A stretch of DNA of 64,000 nucleotides from assembly GCA_024195265.1 (NCBI GenBank), contig JAJLRJ010000005.1:35792605-35856604 (forward strand), in the 5' to 3' direction. Made by a program: the position numbers and the translations under genes. Under the pieces are notes generated by a model. The model ran no database searches, had not been told where the DNA came from, and worked only from the letters and a program-made list of their open reading frames with translations. Below are positions 38,970 to 48,016 of the stretch, piece by piece (within the stretch, counting starts at the first letter, position 1; every line of letters begins with the position of its first letter). The DNA comes from Dendrophyllia cribrosa (Eukaryota > Cnidaria > Anthozoa > Scleractinia > Dendrophylliidae).

Positions 38970-39135
38970 CGCCAGTCAACGGAGCTTATCAACACAGCAC
39001 AACAAAAGGCTTTTTAATCAGGAAAGGTAAACTTTAACCAAAACAGGACGAGAGCACGAGGAGAGGCGAAAACGCGCATGAGCCACGAAAGCGGCCTAAC
39101 CGCTGACCTATGTAAAGCATACATAAATACTGGCG
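38970..39135 (-). repeat. 5' LTR (166 bp)
   Basis: Identical to 33674-33839. The open gag frame reaches back into it without a stop, but the first ATG is inside the element at 38859. Confidence 0.9.
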
Positions 39136-40861
39136 CAGTACACTTAGCGTGTGAGATCGCACGCAAATTATTAAAGTAGCGTGTCCACTGTGTCAAAAGA
39201 CGAGTACATACTGAAAAATACAAATCGATGCCTACTTTGTACTTACCGTTGAAAAAAAGGCCGTATGTCAGAGTTTCCCGATGGTTGTTATTGGTTTTAG
39301 CTAAATCTTGTAACTAGCTGGTCTGCTTTTTTTTCACTTTTGAAGTGAATGCAAATGTAGCCGCAAAGTGGCCTTTCGAAGCCATGATGTAATTGCCTGG
39401 TCCGGACCCGAGGTCAAAACAACTTTTCCAATTGAAAGTTTTGCTGGAAGTATTCCCGCCGTTATTGTAATAAAGTTTGAATGAAACTTATAAATTTAAT
39501 CAAAGTTAACGACAGAAGTGATAATTTAGGAGGAGAGAAACAAATTTAGCCCCTTGAAATATATTTTTTCAATTGAGGTAAAAATGTTGCAATTTGCATA
39601 ATGTGAAAGTAATTTGAAACCTTTCCAGTAACGCATAACGCAGCTGTTTCGTAAAACATCTCGCAATCAGACACACGAAAATATATCCAGTTTTTATTCC
39701 TCTGTATCCGAAACACAGAAAAGAAAATTAAAATGAAAAAGTGATCGCCCGAGAAACATTCACTAGCGGAAGCAAAACTCGCAAGAAACGTCTCGCAAGA
39801 CGGCCGCGTGCATTGTTTACATCTTCTCTCGGCGGTGAATTTTTGCACCCAAAGTTTCAGTTGTCTGTTCTGTTCTTTCAACTTCACGAAATAAAAATTA
39901 GTGAAAGGCAAACAACCGAAAGAAGTGAAATTAATTGGGATTCCTACCACGCTTATATTTCTTCCTTCGCTGTCCACTTCTTATTAAATAAGCGCTATGT
40001 ATGTATTCGTCTAAATTATCTTCTTCATGTTCGTTTTAACATGAGTTTTAGCGGGTTTCCGTCATGAAGGTATCGTAGAATTAATCGCGAGTGTCAAATA
40101 CTTTCGCAGTGTCTTCTTGAGTAATTTCCTTACGCATATTGAATATGAAACTGTTAGATGCAACAGAGAAAACACAACTCGCACTTTGTGACGTTCGCCT
40201 CGCATCAACAAACAACAGGTGTACTCCACCGCGGTCAAACGAGAGAAATTTGCAAAAGTTAACCAAAGTACTTCAAAGTTTAGGTTGTCATTTTCACTGT
40301 TTATTAAAAGTTTCATATATTGACAATACACTGTCAACTCACTAAACGTTTTGAAAGTTTACTAAAAAAAGTTCTAAGCGTTTGAAAACTACGAACCGCA
40401 GAACTGTCGGCGCCATTTGCCAACACAATTTTGCTCAGGCACGAAGCGTTTTGATCAGTTTTCAACGATCGAAAAGAAGCTCGTTATTTTGAGCCGGAAA
40501 GATGAAAAGATAGTTACATAAACTAATTATTTTATACATCCTTGCCCACGTTTCCACTTAATTCTAAATGAATCCCACCAAATAAAACGAAAAACGCCTC
40601 GGACGTGTGACCGCGGTGAAGGTTTGAATAATCCCGCCGTCCCCAGAGTTGCGCAATACTGCACATTTGTGGACGACCAAACTGCATTTTTTGAGCTATT
40701 TTGAAAAAAATAGCTCATTAGCAGGCGCAAAGGTTGGTTTGTGATGTTAGTATGTTTGTTAGTTTGTTTGTTTGTTTGTATGTATGTCTTGGGTTATGTC
40801 ACACCAATCAGATTGCCTCTAGTATGTACACCGTGTACTATGTCAGCCAATCAAATTTTCG
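39136..40861. other. FReD intron 1 between mobile elements
   Basis: No gene is recognised. Near 40689-40716 is a hairpin-like GAGCTATTTTG / AATAGCTC, which recurs at 61904-61926 and, inverted, at about 43134-43151. (GTTT)n is at about 40750-40780. Confidence 0.5.
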
Positions 40862-41566
40862 CTTCTAAAATAGGCATTTGCCGATTGTGCTAGTAAAAGT
40901 GGCATATTATGCTAGTGGCAGTGCTCGTTTTTTTGCCCAAATTATGCTCAAATTATGCTCGCTTTTCAAAATTATGCTACTTTTTTAAAAAATTATTCTG
41001 TGCACAAACTTCACAACTCACAAGACAAGTTTGAAAATGTATTTTATTAACCCTGGCCAGACGTTCTGGGCCCGGTTGTTCAAAACCTGGGTAACTTTAT
41101 CCGGTGGTTGGGCCTATACGGCGAATAAATCTGCTATCCAGCTATCCTCTCTGTTCTCGCTACCTTGTAAACTATCTGGATGTAAGTTCACTGCACTTGA
41201 CTGGTTTGGCGTGGCGGCCGCCATTTTGAAACGAGCACTGGGAGTCGTGGGAGAAAGACTAAGGAGTCTGGGACCGAGACACAGACTTCCGGTTCCGTTT
41301 CATCGAACTCCCGCGGTATCTCAACACAAGTAAAAAAAAATCGAAAAATAGGAGTGGAAGCAACTGTTAATAGTAATCTATCGTTTTTAGTAGCTGAGAT
41401 CTTCGTTTTCTTGAATTATTCTAAAATTGTGCTATTAAGACAAGAAAATATACGGATTATGCTAGCAGTGTTACTTTTGGAAAAAGGGCAAAAATTATGC
41501 TCAATTCCTCAGATTATGCCAAAAATTATGCTAGCACAATCGGCAAGAGCCTATTCTAAAATGGTA
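40862..41566. mobile_element. TIR element with subterminal ATTATGCT repeats
   Basis: The left end TTCTAAAATAGGC..TTGCCGATTGTGCTAG is mirrored by the right end (CTAGCACAATCGGCAA...GCCTATTCTAAAA). Both sides carry several ATTATGCT copies, as in the element at 27097-27874. The interior includes one end of another repeat (GGGCCCGGTTGTTCAAAACC, about 41068). Target duplication not determined. Confidence 0.65.
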
Positions 41567-41959
41567 TTACTGAAGGTCAAAGAAGGGCACTTGACATGAA
41601 TTGAAAATCAGCCATCTTGAATCTCCGCGATTGTTGCCGCAAACACTAAAAGTGTAAAGTTTTGAAAATTTGTTGCTTGGGAACTGTTCTCTAATCCCGA
41701 CTGGCTTGCTAACCTGGCAATATCAAGGACATTTATTCAGAAATACTGCCTATAATGTGCCCTATGCATGAATGGTAGAATGGTCTGCGGGGGATGAGAC
41801 GTCCAAAAAATGTGGACTGCGGTTACGTTCATAGGTGAGCTTATACTGAAGTATGAGTATAGTTTTATTGCAAAAACGGCAAGCCGATTTCAAATAATAT
41901 GATGCGGAACATGAATTGTATGTTTCAAGCCTGGGTTTCAAGAGATTACTATTTAAAAT

Positions 41960-42890
41960 TGGTTTTTTTTGTCAGACACGCTGTCTGCACGTGAAAATGT
42001 TGAACTTTGTCCTTATAGAAACTTGTCCGTGATGCATGGAGTTCAACAGAGAACATGTAATGCAATTAATCTACAATTTACAGTATGTAAAACGTTTATC
42101 TTTCTTTGAATTAATGTGAGCTGATGTGTAGGTTATTAATTGTATGCCTCAAGCGATTACTATAAGCGAGAAGCGACTGTATTTTGTATGAGCAGTCACG
42201 TTGTGTGCACGTGCAAATATTGAACTTTGTCCTTATAGAAACTGGTACGTGATGAAATTCAACATGTTTTCGAGAAAACGTAATGTAATTAATTTATATG
42301 GTGCGTTAAAAAACGCCTGTTTAAAAAATATTAGTTGCAATTTACTAGGAAACAAGCAAAATTCATTTTGGATGCGCTAAGTTTCTGCTGGTCGACATTA
42401 CAGGAAAAGGTGTTTGGTTCCAAATGTTAACCTCAACAATGTTCGTGTAAGTAATTCAATTAGCTTGAGGTTTTGAGTCGAAAACAATTTAATCTAATTA
42501 GTTCTGTTTCTATTTGCACGACTTTTTTGTGGAGAATAAAAACAGTTGTTTAAATAATATTAGTTCCAATTTACTAGGAGACTACTTATATTCATTTTTC
42601 ATGCGTTTAGTTTCTGTGAAAGACTTTTCTGGTTGACATTACAGAAACTTGGTTCAAAGAATTTTCGTGTCACTAATTTGATTAGCTTGTGGTTTGGAGT
42701 TGAAAACAATTTAATTTAATTAGTTTGCGTCTTCCAGGCCAAAGGAACCTTTTCCACGTGTCTTTTGTGAATAATAAAAGAAACCTTTAAAAAAAGACTA
42801 GATACAAATTTCCAGGAAATAATAAGCCTTCAATTTGGATGCATCAAATTTATGTGCAGGACTTTTCTGGTTGACATTTAATTTAATACA
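41960..42890. repeat. Tandem repeats of ~220-235 bp
   Basis: Two units contain TTGAACTTTGTCCTTATAGA (about 42001 and 42222). Three further units start with an ATATTAGTTGCAATTTACTA-like block (about 42325, 42556 and 42795), each followed by TCTGGTTGACATT and GAAAACAATTTAAT blocks. Satellite-like, non-coding. Confidence 0.65.
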
Positions 42891-43671
42891 CTCATTACTG
42901 AAACAAGTTGCTCATTTCACTGGGACCGTAGTTTCGTCAAAAAATAACTCTGGAAATCCCGTGAAAAAAAGCTAGCCGAGAAACGAGAAACGGGACCCAG
43001 TTGGTTATCTCGGTATTTTTTTGGTAGTGGGCGGGCCGGAGGATTTTAAAAACGTATATCTGCAAGCGGTTATTTGTGCGAGTTAACTTCCGCTGTTTTG
43101 TTACTTTCACCATTTCATATCATTTAGGTAATTTTCAAAATAGCTCATGCACGCAATGCGTGCCTATGTTAATACTTGGTCGCTACGCCCAAGTTTTAAG
43201 TCGATAAGCAGAACTTTCTAGAACTTTCTATCTTAACTGCCTAGGATCATATTTCTTATCTTTATTCTCTTGCCTAGAAGAATAAACATTGTTGGCGTAA
43301 CGCAACGAGTAATGAAAAATAAACAGTCAATGGATTCTACAGTGTCACAGTAAATCTTCGATTGTGGAGCAGTTACACTACTACTGGCTATGCTTCGAAT
43401 TCTTAATTTCTTATGTACGCTTAAAGCCCGGTTTCACAACTCGTATGTCAAGTGATATGACGTTACTTTGTGGTCATTTTTATCTGTGAATACGCGAAGC
43501 AATGTCTTTAAATTCAAACTCAGTATGGAAAATTGAAACCGATCTGTGGACTTCCAATGGATTTTTCAAGACTTCGGTTAACGTTACAGCACGATATATG
43601 TTTCTAAATGTGAAGCCATTCGAGAAAGCGCGAACCCTTTAATCAATTCATCTAAAGTCTTAATCTCAATA

Positions 43672-43806
43672 GCCTGAGCAGCTGGCGGTTTTTTTGTTGG
43701 TGCGTGCGATAATTCGCGAGCGGCGAAGCCGCGAGAGGGTTCCTCGCGGCTTCGCCACTCGCCAATTATCGCGCGCGCCAACAAAAAGACCGCCAGCTAC
43801 GCAGGC
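43672..43806. mobile_element. 135-bp fold-back element with TA duplication
   Basis: Arms of about 60 bp pair GCAGCTGGCGG...CGGCGAAGCCGCGAG with their complement around GAGGGTTC. TA flanks both ends (43670-43671, 43807-43808). Confidence 0.8.
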
Positions 43807-43907
43807 TAAATCTCAAAAACACTTGAAACAGAAAACACTTAGCCGCAGGCTACAAACCACTTGAAACATAATTTTCTGACTTGGAATAAAACCGAATTTA
43901 TAAGTCG

Positions 43908-43937
43908 GGCAGGCTTGGCTGCAAAGCCAAGCCTGCC
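43908..43937. other. Perfect GC-rich hairpin
   Basis: GGCAGGCTTGGCT and its exact complement with a 4-base loop. No role is known; it may be a relic of a fold-back element. Confidence 0.7.
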
Positions 43938-44377
43938 TGAATAAATAAGAGGGGAAACTGAACTTTCGATCAAAATACGTAACGGGTTAATAAAGATAAG
44001 TTTGTTGTCCATTACCCCAGGTCTGTTCGGCTTAAATTTACCATTTAGGCTTTTTAAACCATATAAGGACCACTTGAACAAACAGCAGCAGATTGTAGCC
44101 GGATATTTGTGTAGATTTTTTTTATTGCTCTAAGAGTTACAACGCTCATCGCGCGAGAGGGCTCACTTCGAAAAGGATCAGCATGATATAAAGGATCACC
44201 AATGGACTTATTAAACATGCTTTAAAAAATGTAAGGCTTATCGCACAGCTAAAAACTGTGTTATTCATTATATTTTATATGCTTCAAATTACTCAGAATT
44301 CAGTAAAAAGAAAGATCTAGAACTTGACCTGATAACCTCGATCGGTGTTCTCATATGTTGTAACAGCGGACAGGAAG

Positions 44378-44563
44378 GGTGTCTGTAAAATGCGGACCGG
44401 ATGGCGGCGGATGGCGGGCGGCGGATGGCGGGCGGCGGATGGCGGATGGCGGATGGCGGATGGCGGATGGCGGATGGCGGATGAGAAAATGCGGATCATA
44501 AAATGCGGATCATAAAATGCGGCTTATAAAATGCGGATATTAAAATGCGGATGATAAAATGAT
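44378..44563 (+). repeat. Left inverted arm (heptamer minisatellite)
   Basis: GGCGGAT repeats (with some GGGCGGC variants), then about five AAAATGCGGATNAT units. It ends 67 bp from the stop of the RT ORF. Confidence 0.85.
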
Positions 44564-44630
44564 TGTTAATAAAAATGACAGGCCAAACGCGACTCCTATT
44601 GGTCCATGTGTTGGATCTATGACCTTCACA

Positions 44631-46838
44631 TCATAGTTTAGCTCTTACGAGTATGTCTTTTAAAGACTTTCCCTTTCTGTAGGAGATTATGGGAGGCTCC
44701 TTGAATATTTCTTTCAATAATGGTTGCCTTTCTATAATATACCATTTGTTCATTAAAATGGTTTTTAAATTAGGCACAGAAGGGCGGTATTCTGTTACAA
44801 ACGGTAATATTCGTTTGTTTGTTTTCGATTTTGTTTTCAAAGCCGACATTCTTTCGTGATGATTAACTTCTGAGAGCGTTTTATCTATGAGGTTATCTGG
44901 GTAACCTCTTGTACGAAGTCTTTGTTTAAAGAGGTTTATATTTTCCTCAAAAGTTGTCTTTGAGGAGTTAGTTCTAAGTAACCTCAGGGCTTCGCCCTTG
45001 ATAAATCCTTTCTTGACCCCTGGAGGGTGGCAAGAGGAAAAATGGGTATATTGGAAAGTTTCTGTCGGTTTGAAGTGTGTTCTAACATCAAGAATAGATT
45101 CTTTCTTAAATCTGTCGCCCTTGTATATACATGTATCCAGAAAAATGATTTCTGTTTCTGAGATATCAGCCGTGAATTTTATGGTCGGGTGATGGTTGTT
45201 TGCTAGTTCAATGAATAAGCCTATTTCTTCTTTGCTTATGTCCCATAAAGAGAATACATCGTCAATGTATCTTTTCCACACCAGTGGTTTGTTGGGGCTA
45301 TGACTTACAAGGCGTGTCTCGACCGCAGACATAAAGATATTTGCAAAGGCAACTGCCATTTTCGTTCCCATTGCGGTGCCATGAGTTTGGAGATAATTCT
45401 TTCCGTTAAATTTAAAAGAATTCTCTTTAAGAATGAGCCTAAGCATTTCTCTGAGATATTCGCTTGGTATAGGAGGTCTCTCTCCGTAGAATTTTTCGTA
45501 TGCTATGCATACAGTGTTTATTCCTTCCTCCTGTGGGATGTTAGTATATAGGCTTGTTACGTCCATTGAGACAAGGACGGTATTTTCTGTGACCTTTGTA
45601 TTTTCTATAAAGTTTATGAAATGCGTTGTATCCTTTAGATACGATTTGTGTGCTTTAGCTATTGGCTGAAGAAGATTGTCAACAAATGATGAAATTCGTT
45701 CTGTAGGTCCTTCACAACCTGATATGATAGGTCGACCAACAGGGATTGGCTTGTGTATTTTTGTGAGGGTGTAGAATTCTGGTATTCTAGGTGGGTCTGG
45801 CGTGAGGGATAGCCATTTTTTTGTCATTTCATCGATGTGGTTTCCTTGGTAGAGTTCTTTTGTGAGTTCTTTGACTCTTCGTGCAGTTTCTACTACCATG
45901 GGTATTTCAAGGGGTTTATAGTTTTCTTCAACGTCCAGTTGCGTCTGCCCCTCGTGTATTTTGTCTTGTTTGTTTAAAATGACAGTGGTGGAGCCTTTGT
46001 CAGCTCGCTTTATATTTATTTCTTTGTTATCTTTGAGTTCTTTTATGGCTTGGCGTTCTTCAGAAGGCAAGTTGTTTTTCGGTTTATCTATTTTTATCTC
46101 TGCTAGTTGTATTTTAACCTCTTCTAGATATGTTTCTAGTGCAACTGAACGTTGGACTGGTGGTTTCCAGTTTGATTTGACATGAAAGGGGTGTGGCTCT
46201 TTATCCTGCCCGTGAAAGATGTATCGAAGGCGTATTCGCCTTTCAAATGCGTTAAAATCTTTTAAGAGCTCTTTTCTAACGTGACTTTCATTAGTCACTT
46301 GTGTTGGAATGTAGTTTAGCCCCCGTGACAATAAGTTATTTTGGTCGCGTGTCATTTCGTAATCTGAGAGGTTTTTGATATGTTTTTTCTTTGCCTCTGT
46401 TGTTTTTTGATATATATCTTTTCTCATTTTGATTTTCCGCTCGTGGCGTTTTTTGTGTCTTATCTTTCGTTTTTCCTCTGCCCTTTCCCTCTTATGCTTA
46501 TTTGTATTCACAGAGAAGAGACTGGAATAAGAGTCATTCTCTTTATTGTTTTGCTTCTGTAAGCTACACATCATTTTGTTGAGTTCCTTCATTCTCTTTT
46601 GAATATCTGCTATTTTCTGTACATGAAATTCTACATCATTTGTTTCTCTGGCTGGTGAAGGTGCCTTATCTTTGGTCTTATTTACATCAGTGCGTATACG
46701 AGTCTGTTGCTCAAGTCTTTTGACTTTGATTTTGTTTCTTTCGACTCGCCGGTAATGGAACTTGATGAGCGCGCCTAAATATTTTTGTTCTGCGCCTTTT
46801 CGGATGAGTTTAATGTCGTTTTTGAATTCAATTATCAT
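44631..46838 (-). CDS. Penelope-like element reverse transcriptase, without GIY-YIG domain
   Basis: An open frame of 735 residues from a true ATG. The N-terminal ~200 residues are highly charged and coiled-coil like (runs of KRKIRHKKRHERKIK). Then come a Penelope-type DKG motif (IKRADKGSTTV, about 285) and reverse transcriptase motifs MDVTSLYTNIP (about 426), GTAMGTKMAVAFANIF (about 488) and catalytic YIDDVF (about 525). A thumb-like region ends SLKDILVRAKL at the stop. In most animal Penelope elements this last motif leads into a Cys-rich linker and a GIY-YIG nuclease. Here TGA follows at once and the next frame continues into repeat arm sequence, so the nuclease is absent or cut off. No N-terminal GIY-YIG is visible either. 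The frame is otherwise undamaged. Confidence 0.9.
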   Translation of the reverse strand: MIIEFKNDIKLIRKGAEQKYLGALIKFHYRRVERNKIKVKRLEQQTRIRTDVNKTKDKAPSPARETNDVEFHVQKIADIQKRMKELNKMMCSLQKQNNKENDSYSSLFSVNTNKHKRERAEEKRKIRHKKRHERKIKMRKDIYQKTTEAKKKHIKNLSDYEMTRDQNNLLSRGLNYIPTQVTNESHVRKELLKDFNAFERRIRLRYIFHGQDKEPHPFHVKSNWKPPVQRSVALETYLEEVKIQLAEIKIDKPKNNLPSEERQAIKELKDNKEINIKRADKGSTTVILNKQDKIHEGQTQLDVEENYKPLEIPMVVETARRVKELTKELYQGNHIDEMTKKWLSLTPDPPRIPEFYTLTKIHKPIPVGRPIISGCEGPTERISSFVDNLLQPIAKAHKSYLKDTTHFINFIENTKVTENTVLVSMDVTSLYTNIPQEEGINTVCIAYEKFYGERPPIPSEYLREMLRLILKENSFKFNGKNYLQTHGTAMGTKMAVAFANIFMSAVETRLVSHSPNKPLVWKRYIDDVFSLWDISKEEIGLFIELANNHHPTIKFTADISETEIIFLDTCIYKGDRFKKESILDVRTHFKPTETFQYTHFSSCHPPGVKKGFIKGEALRLLRTNSSKTTFEENINLFKQRLRTRGYPDNLIDKTLSEVNHHERMSALKTKSKTNKRILPFVTEYRPSVPNLKTILMNKWYIIERQPLLKEIFKEPPIISYRKGKSLKDILVRAKL

Positions 46839-46977
46839 CGGTTGGTCACATGACCAAGACCACTTCGACCGCCCTAATGTAAATGACTTTTATTTGGGTG
46901 CACATCACCTCGAGTATTTTATTTTGTTCTCTTGTTCTTTGTTTTTATATACTTACCATTTAATTAATTTTTTTTTT

Positions 46978-47110
46978 TTGGGGCGGTGGGCGGGGGAGGG
47001 GGGGGGGGGGGGGGGGGGGGGTGTCCTGGAGGTAGTCAATTGTGGTTGAATCGGTGGGGAGTTGGACGCAGGGGGTGGGGGGAGGGTTGTTGGAGCAAAA
47101 TGCTTAGGAG
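46978..47110. repeat. G-rich tract with G24 run
   Basis: An uninterrupted run of 24 G at 46998-47021 is followed by GGTGGGGGGAGGG-type sequence. It lies upstream of the Penelope ORF inside the TIR unit. It could form a quadruplex; the length may be unreliable. Confidence 0.9.
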
Positions 47111-47451
47111 AAGGGCGGGTCCGAAGCTGTACTGTGCTCATAGGAGCCTTTGTTTTTTTTTTCTGTGGGTTCCTAGGTGTTCCGGTTAGATTTCTGTGGT
47201 GTTCCGGGGGTGTTTTTATTATGTTCCGGGGTGTTCCGGGTAAAGTTAATGTTTGCATGCGCCATTATATTGAGCCTGCATTATATAGAGCATGTATATA
47301 GCATGTACATAGTAACTAGTATAGGGTGAAGTCGAAAACTGAGAACATGAAAGACGAATTAATTTATTAATTAATTATTATTATTATTATTATTATTATT
47401 ATTTATTTATTAATTATTTATTAATTATTATTATTTATTTATTATTTTTTT

Positions 47452-47641
47452 CATCCGCATTTTGATATCCGCATTTTATGATCCGCATTTTATGATCCGC
47501 ATTTTCCCATCCGCCATCCGCCATCCGCCATCCGCCATCCGCCATCCGCCATCCGCCATCCGCCATCCGCCATCCGCCATCCGCCATCCGCCATCCGCCA
47601 TCCGCCATCCGCCGCCATCCGGTCTGCATCTTACAGACACC
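47452..47641 (-). repeat. Right inverted arm (heptamer minisatellite)
   Basis: Inverse of the left arm: ATCCGCATTTT units followed by about 16 near-perfect CCATCCG heptamers and the terminus CAGACACC. Confidence 0.85.
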
Positions 47642-47807
47642 CGGACAGGAAGCAGGGACAACACGCAAACACTCACCGCTACATTCAGGAGATACTTTTG
47701 GCGTCTGATGAACATTACTCTGTACTTTAAGTTTGGGGAGCAAGCCATCGATGTTACTGGATGTTACCAAAGCTAAAAACATTAAATAAGACTGAACACA
47801 AACTTAC

Positions 47808-48016
47808 CAGGACCATTGTTTGTTACCTTTACAGGATTTGGTTCGTTTGTTGGCGGCGGCTTAGCATCTACGACGTTTTCAAGAGCGTTGATTCTCTGTC
47901 TTCTGGTCATTTAACGTCAATTCAACTCTTAAAAACCCGGCACAGTACAAGACGATAGACAAAACAGAAAGAATGGTGGTAAAGGAAGGCATGCTCTGCT
48001 TATGAGCCGTTGCCAT
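47808..48016 (-). CDS. FReD gene exon 1: membrane anchor and coiled coil, frameshifted
   Basis: The ATG at 48016 opens MATAHKQ followed by a hydrophobic segment (about residues 12-30: PSFTTILSVLSIVLYCAGFL), with no cleavable signal peptide, so a type II anchor. After VELTLNDQ the original frame reaches a stop within ten codons. Dropping one A in CAGAAGACAG gives a continuous frame with heptad-like RQRINALENV and a Pro-rich linker up to a good donor (G|GTAAGT). A second donor (AAG|GTAACA) lies about 20 bp earlier. An in-frame TTG lies 17 codons upstream, but I prefer the ATG. Confidence 0.6.

Larger units (their letters stand above)
33674..39135 (-). mobile_element. Full-length LTR retrotransposon, Ty3/gypsy-like
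   Basis: Two identical 166-bp direct repeats (33674-33839, 38970-39135) flank one long gag-pol frame on the minus strand. In element orientation the 5' repeat is at 39135. Just inside it is TGGTGGCAGCGGCG, a plausible tRNA primer-binding site starting with TGG. Just before the 3' repeat is an A-rich tract (about 33845-33880) as polypurine tract. Repeat ends read CGCCAGT...ACTGGCG rather than TG...CA. Because the ends are self-complementary, a 3-4 bp target duplication cannot be fixed exactly. It sits in intron 1 of the FReD gene in the same orientation. Confidence 0.92.
42891..44366. other. FReD intron 1, non-coding with palindromes
   Basis: No gene is seen. It contains the fold-back at 43672-43806 and a 13-bp-arm hairpin at 43908-43937. 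Confidence 0.5.
44378..47641. mobile_element. 3.26-kb TIR unit with 11-bp target duplication enclosing a Penelope-like RT
   Basis: The ends are GGTGTCTGTAA and CAGACACC, flanked by a perfect 11-bp direct repeat CGGACAGGAAG (44367-44377 and 47642-47652). Each arm (about 190 bp) contains heptamer GGCGGAT repeats followed by 14-bp AAAATGCGGATCAT-like units, in inverted orientation. Between the arms lie the reverse transcriptase ORF (44631-46838), a G-rich tract and an (ATT)n run. An 11-bp duplication and long TIRs fit Mutator-like elements. Inverted pseudo-LTRs of a Penelope element are the main alternative. The unit lies in intron 1 of the FReD gene, 155 bp from exon 1. Confidence 0.8.
28948..48016 (-). 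pseudogene. Collagen-Ig-fibrinogen (FReD) type II membrane protein gene, probably disabled
   Basis: Four exons with phase-1 joins were read: 48016-47808, 32400-31729, 31229-30684 and 29573-28948. Order of parts: short cytoplasmic tail, membrane anchor, coiled coil, furin-like RNKR, Gly-X-Y collagen stretch, three Ig domains, fibrinogen-related domain. This design suits a trimeric surface or shed lectin, plausibly in microbe recognition (inference from ficolin-like and other FReD proteins). There are three lesions. One extra A in exon 1 shifts the frame, TG replaces AG before exon 3, and a TGA sits in the FReD where Gly is expected. Beyond each lesion the reading continues sensibly, so all are recent. 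Intron 1 (15.4 kb) is filled with retroelements. Linking exon 1 to exon 2 across that intron is my inference from phase and logic. Sequencing error or a functional allele elsewhere cannot be excluded. Confidence 0.65.

Noticed and set aside
40689..43151. Large element bounded by TGAGCTATTTTGAAAA inverted copies
   Set aside because: The motif also occurs alone at 61904, the match is only about 16 bp, and no target duplication was found.
47461..47630. CRISPR-like regular array (CCATCCG units)
   Set aside because: Units are contiguous heptamers without spacers in a eukaryotic transposon arm; this is a minisatellite.
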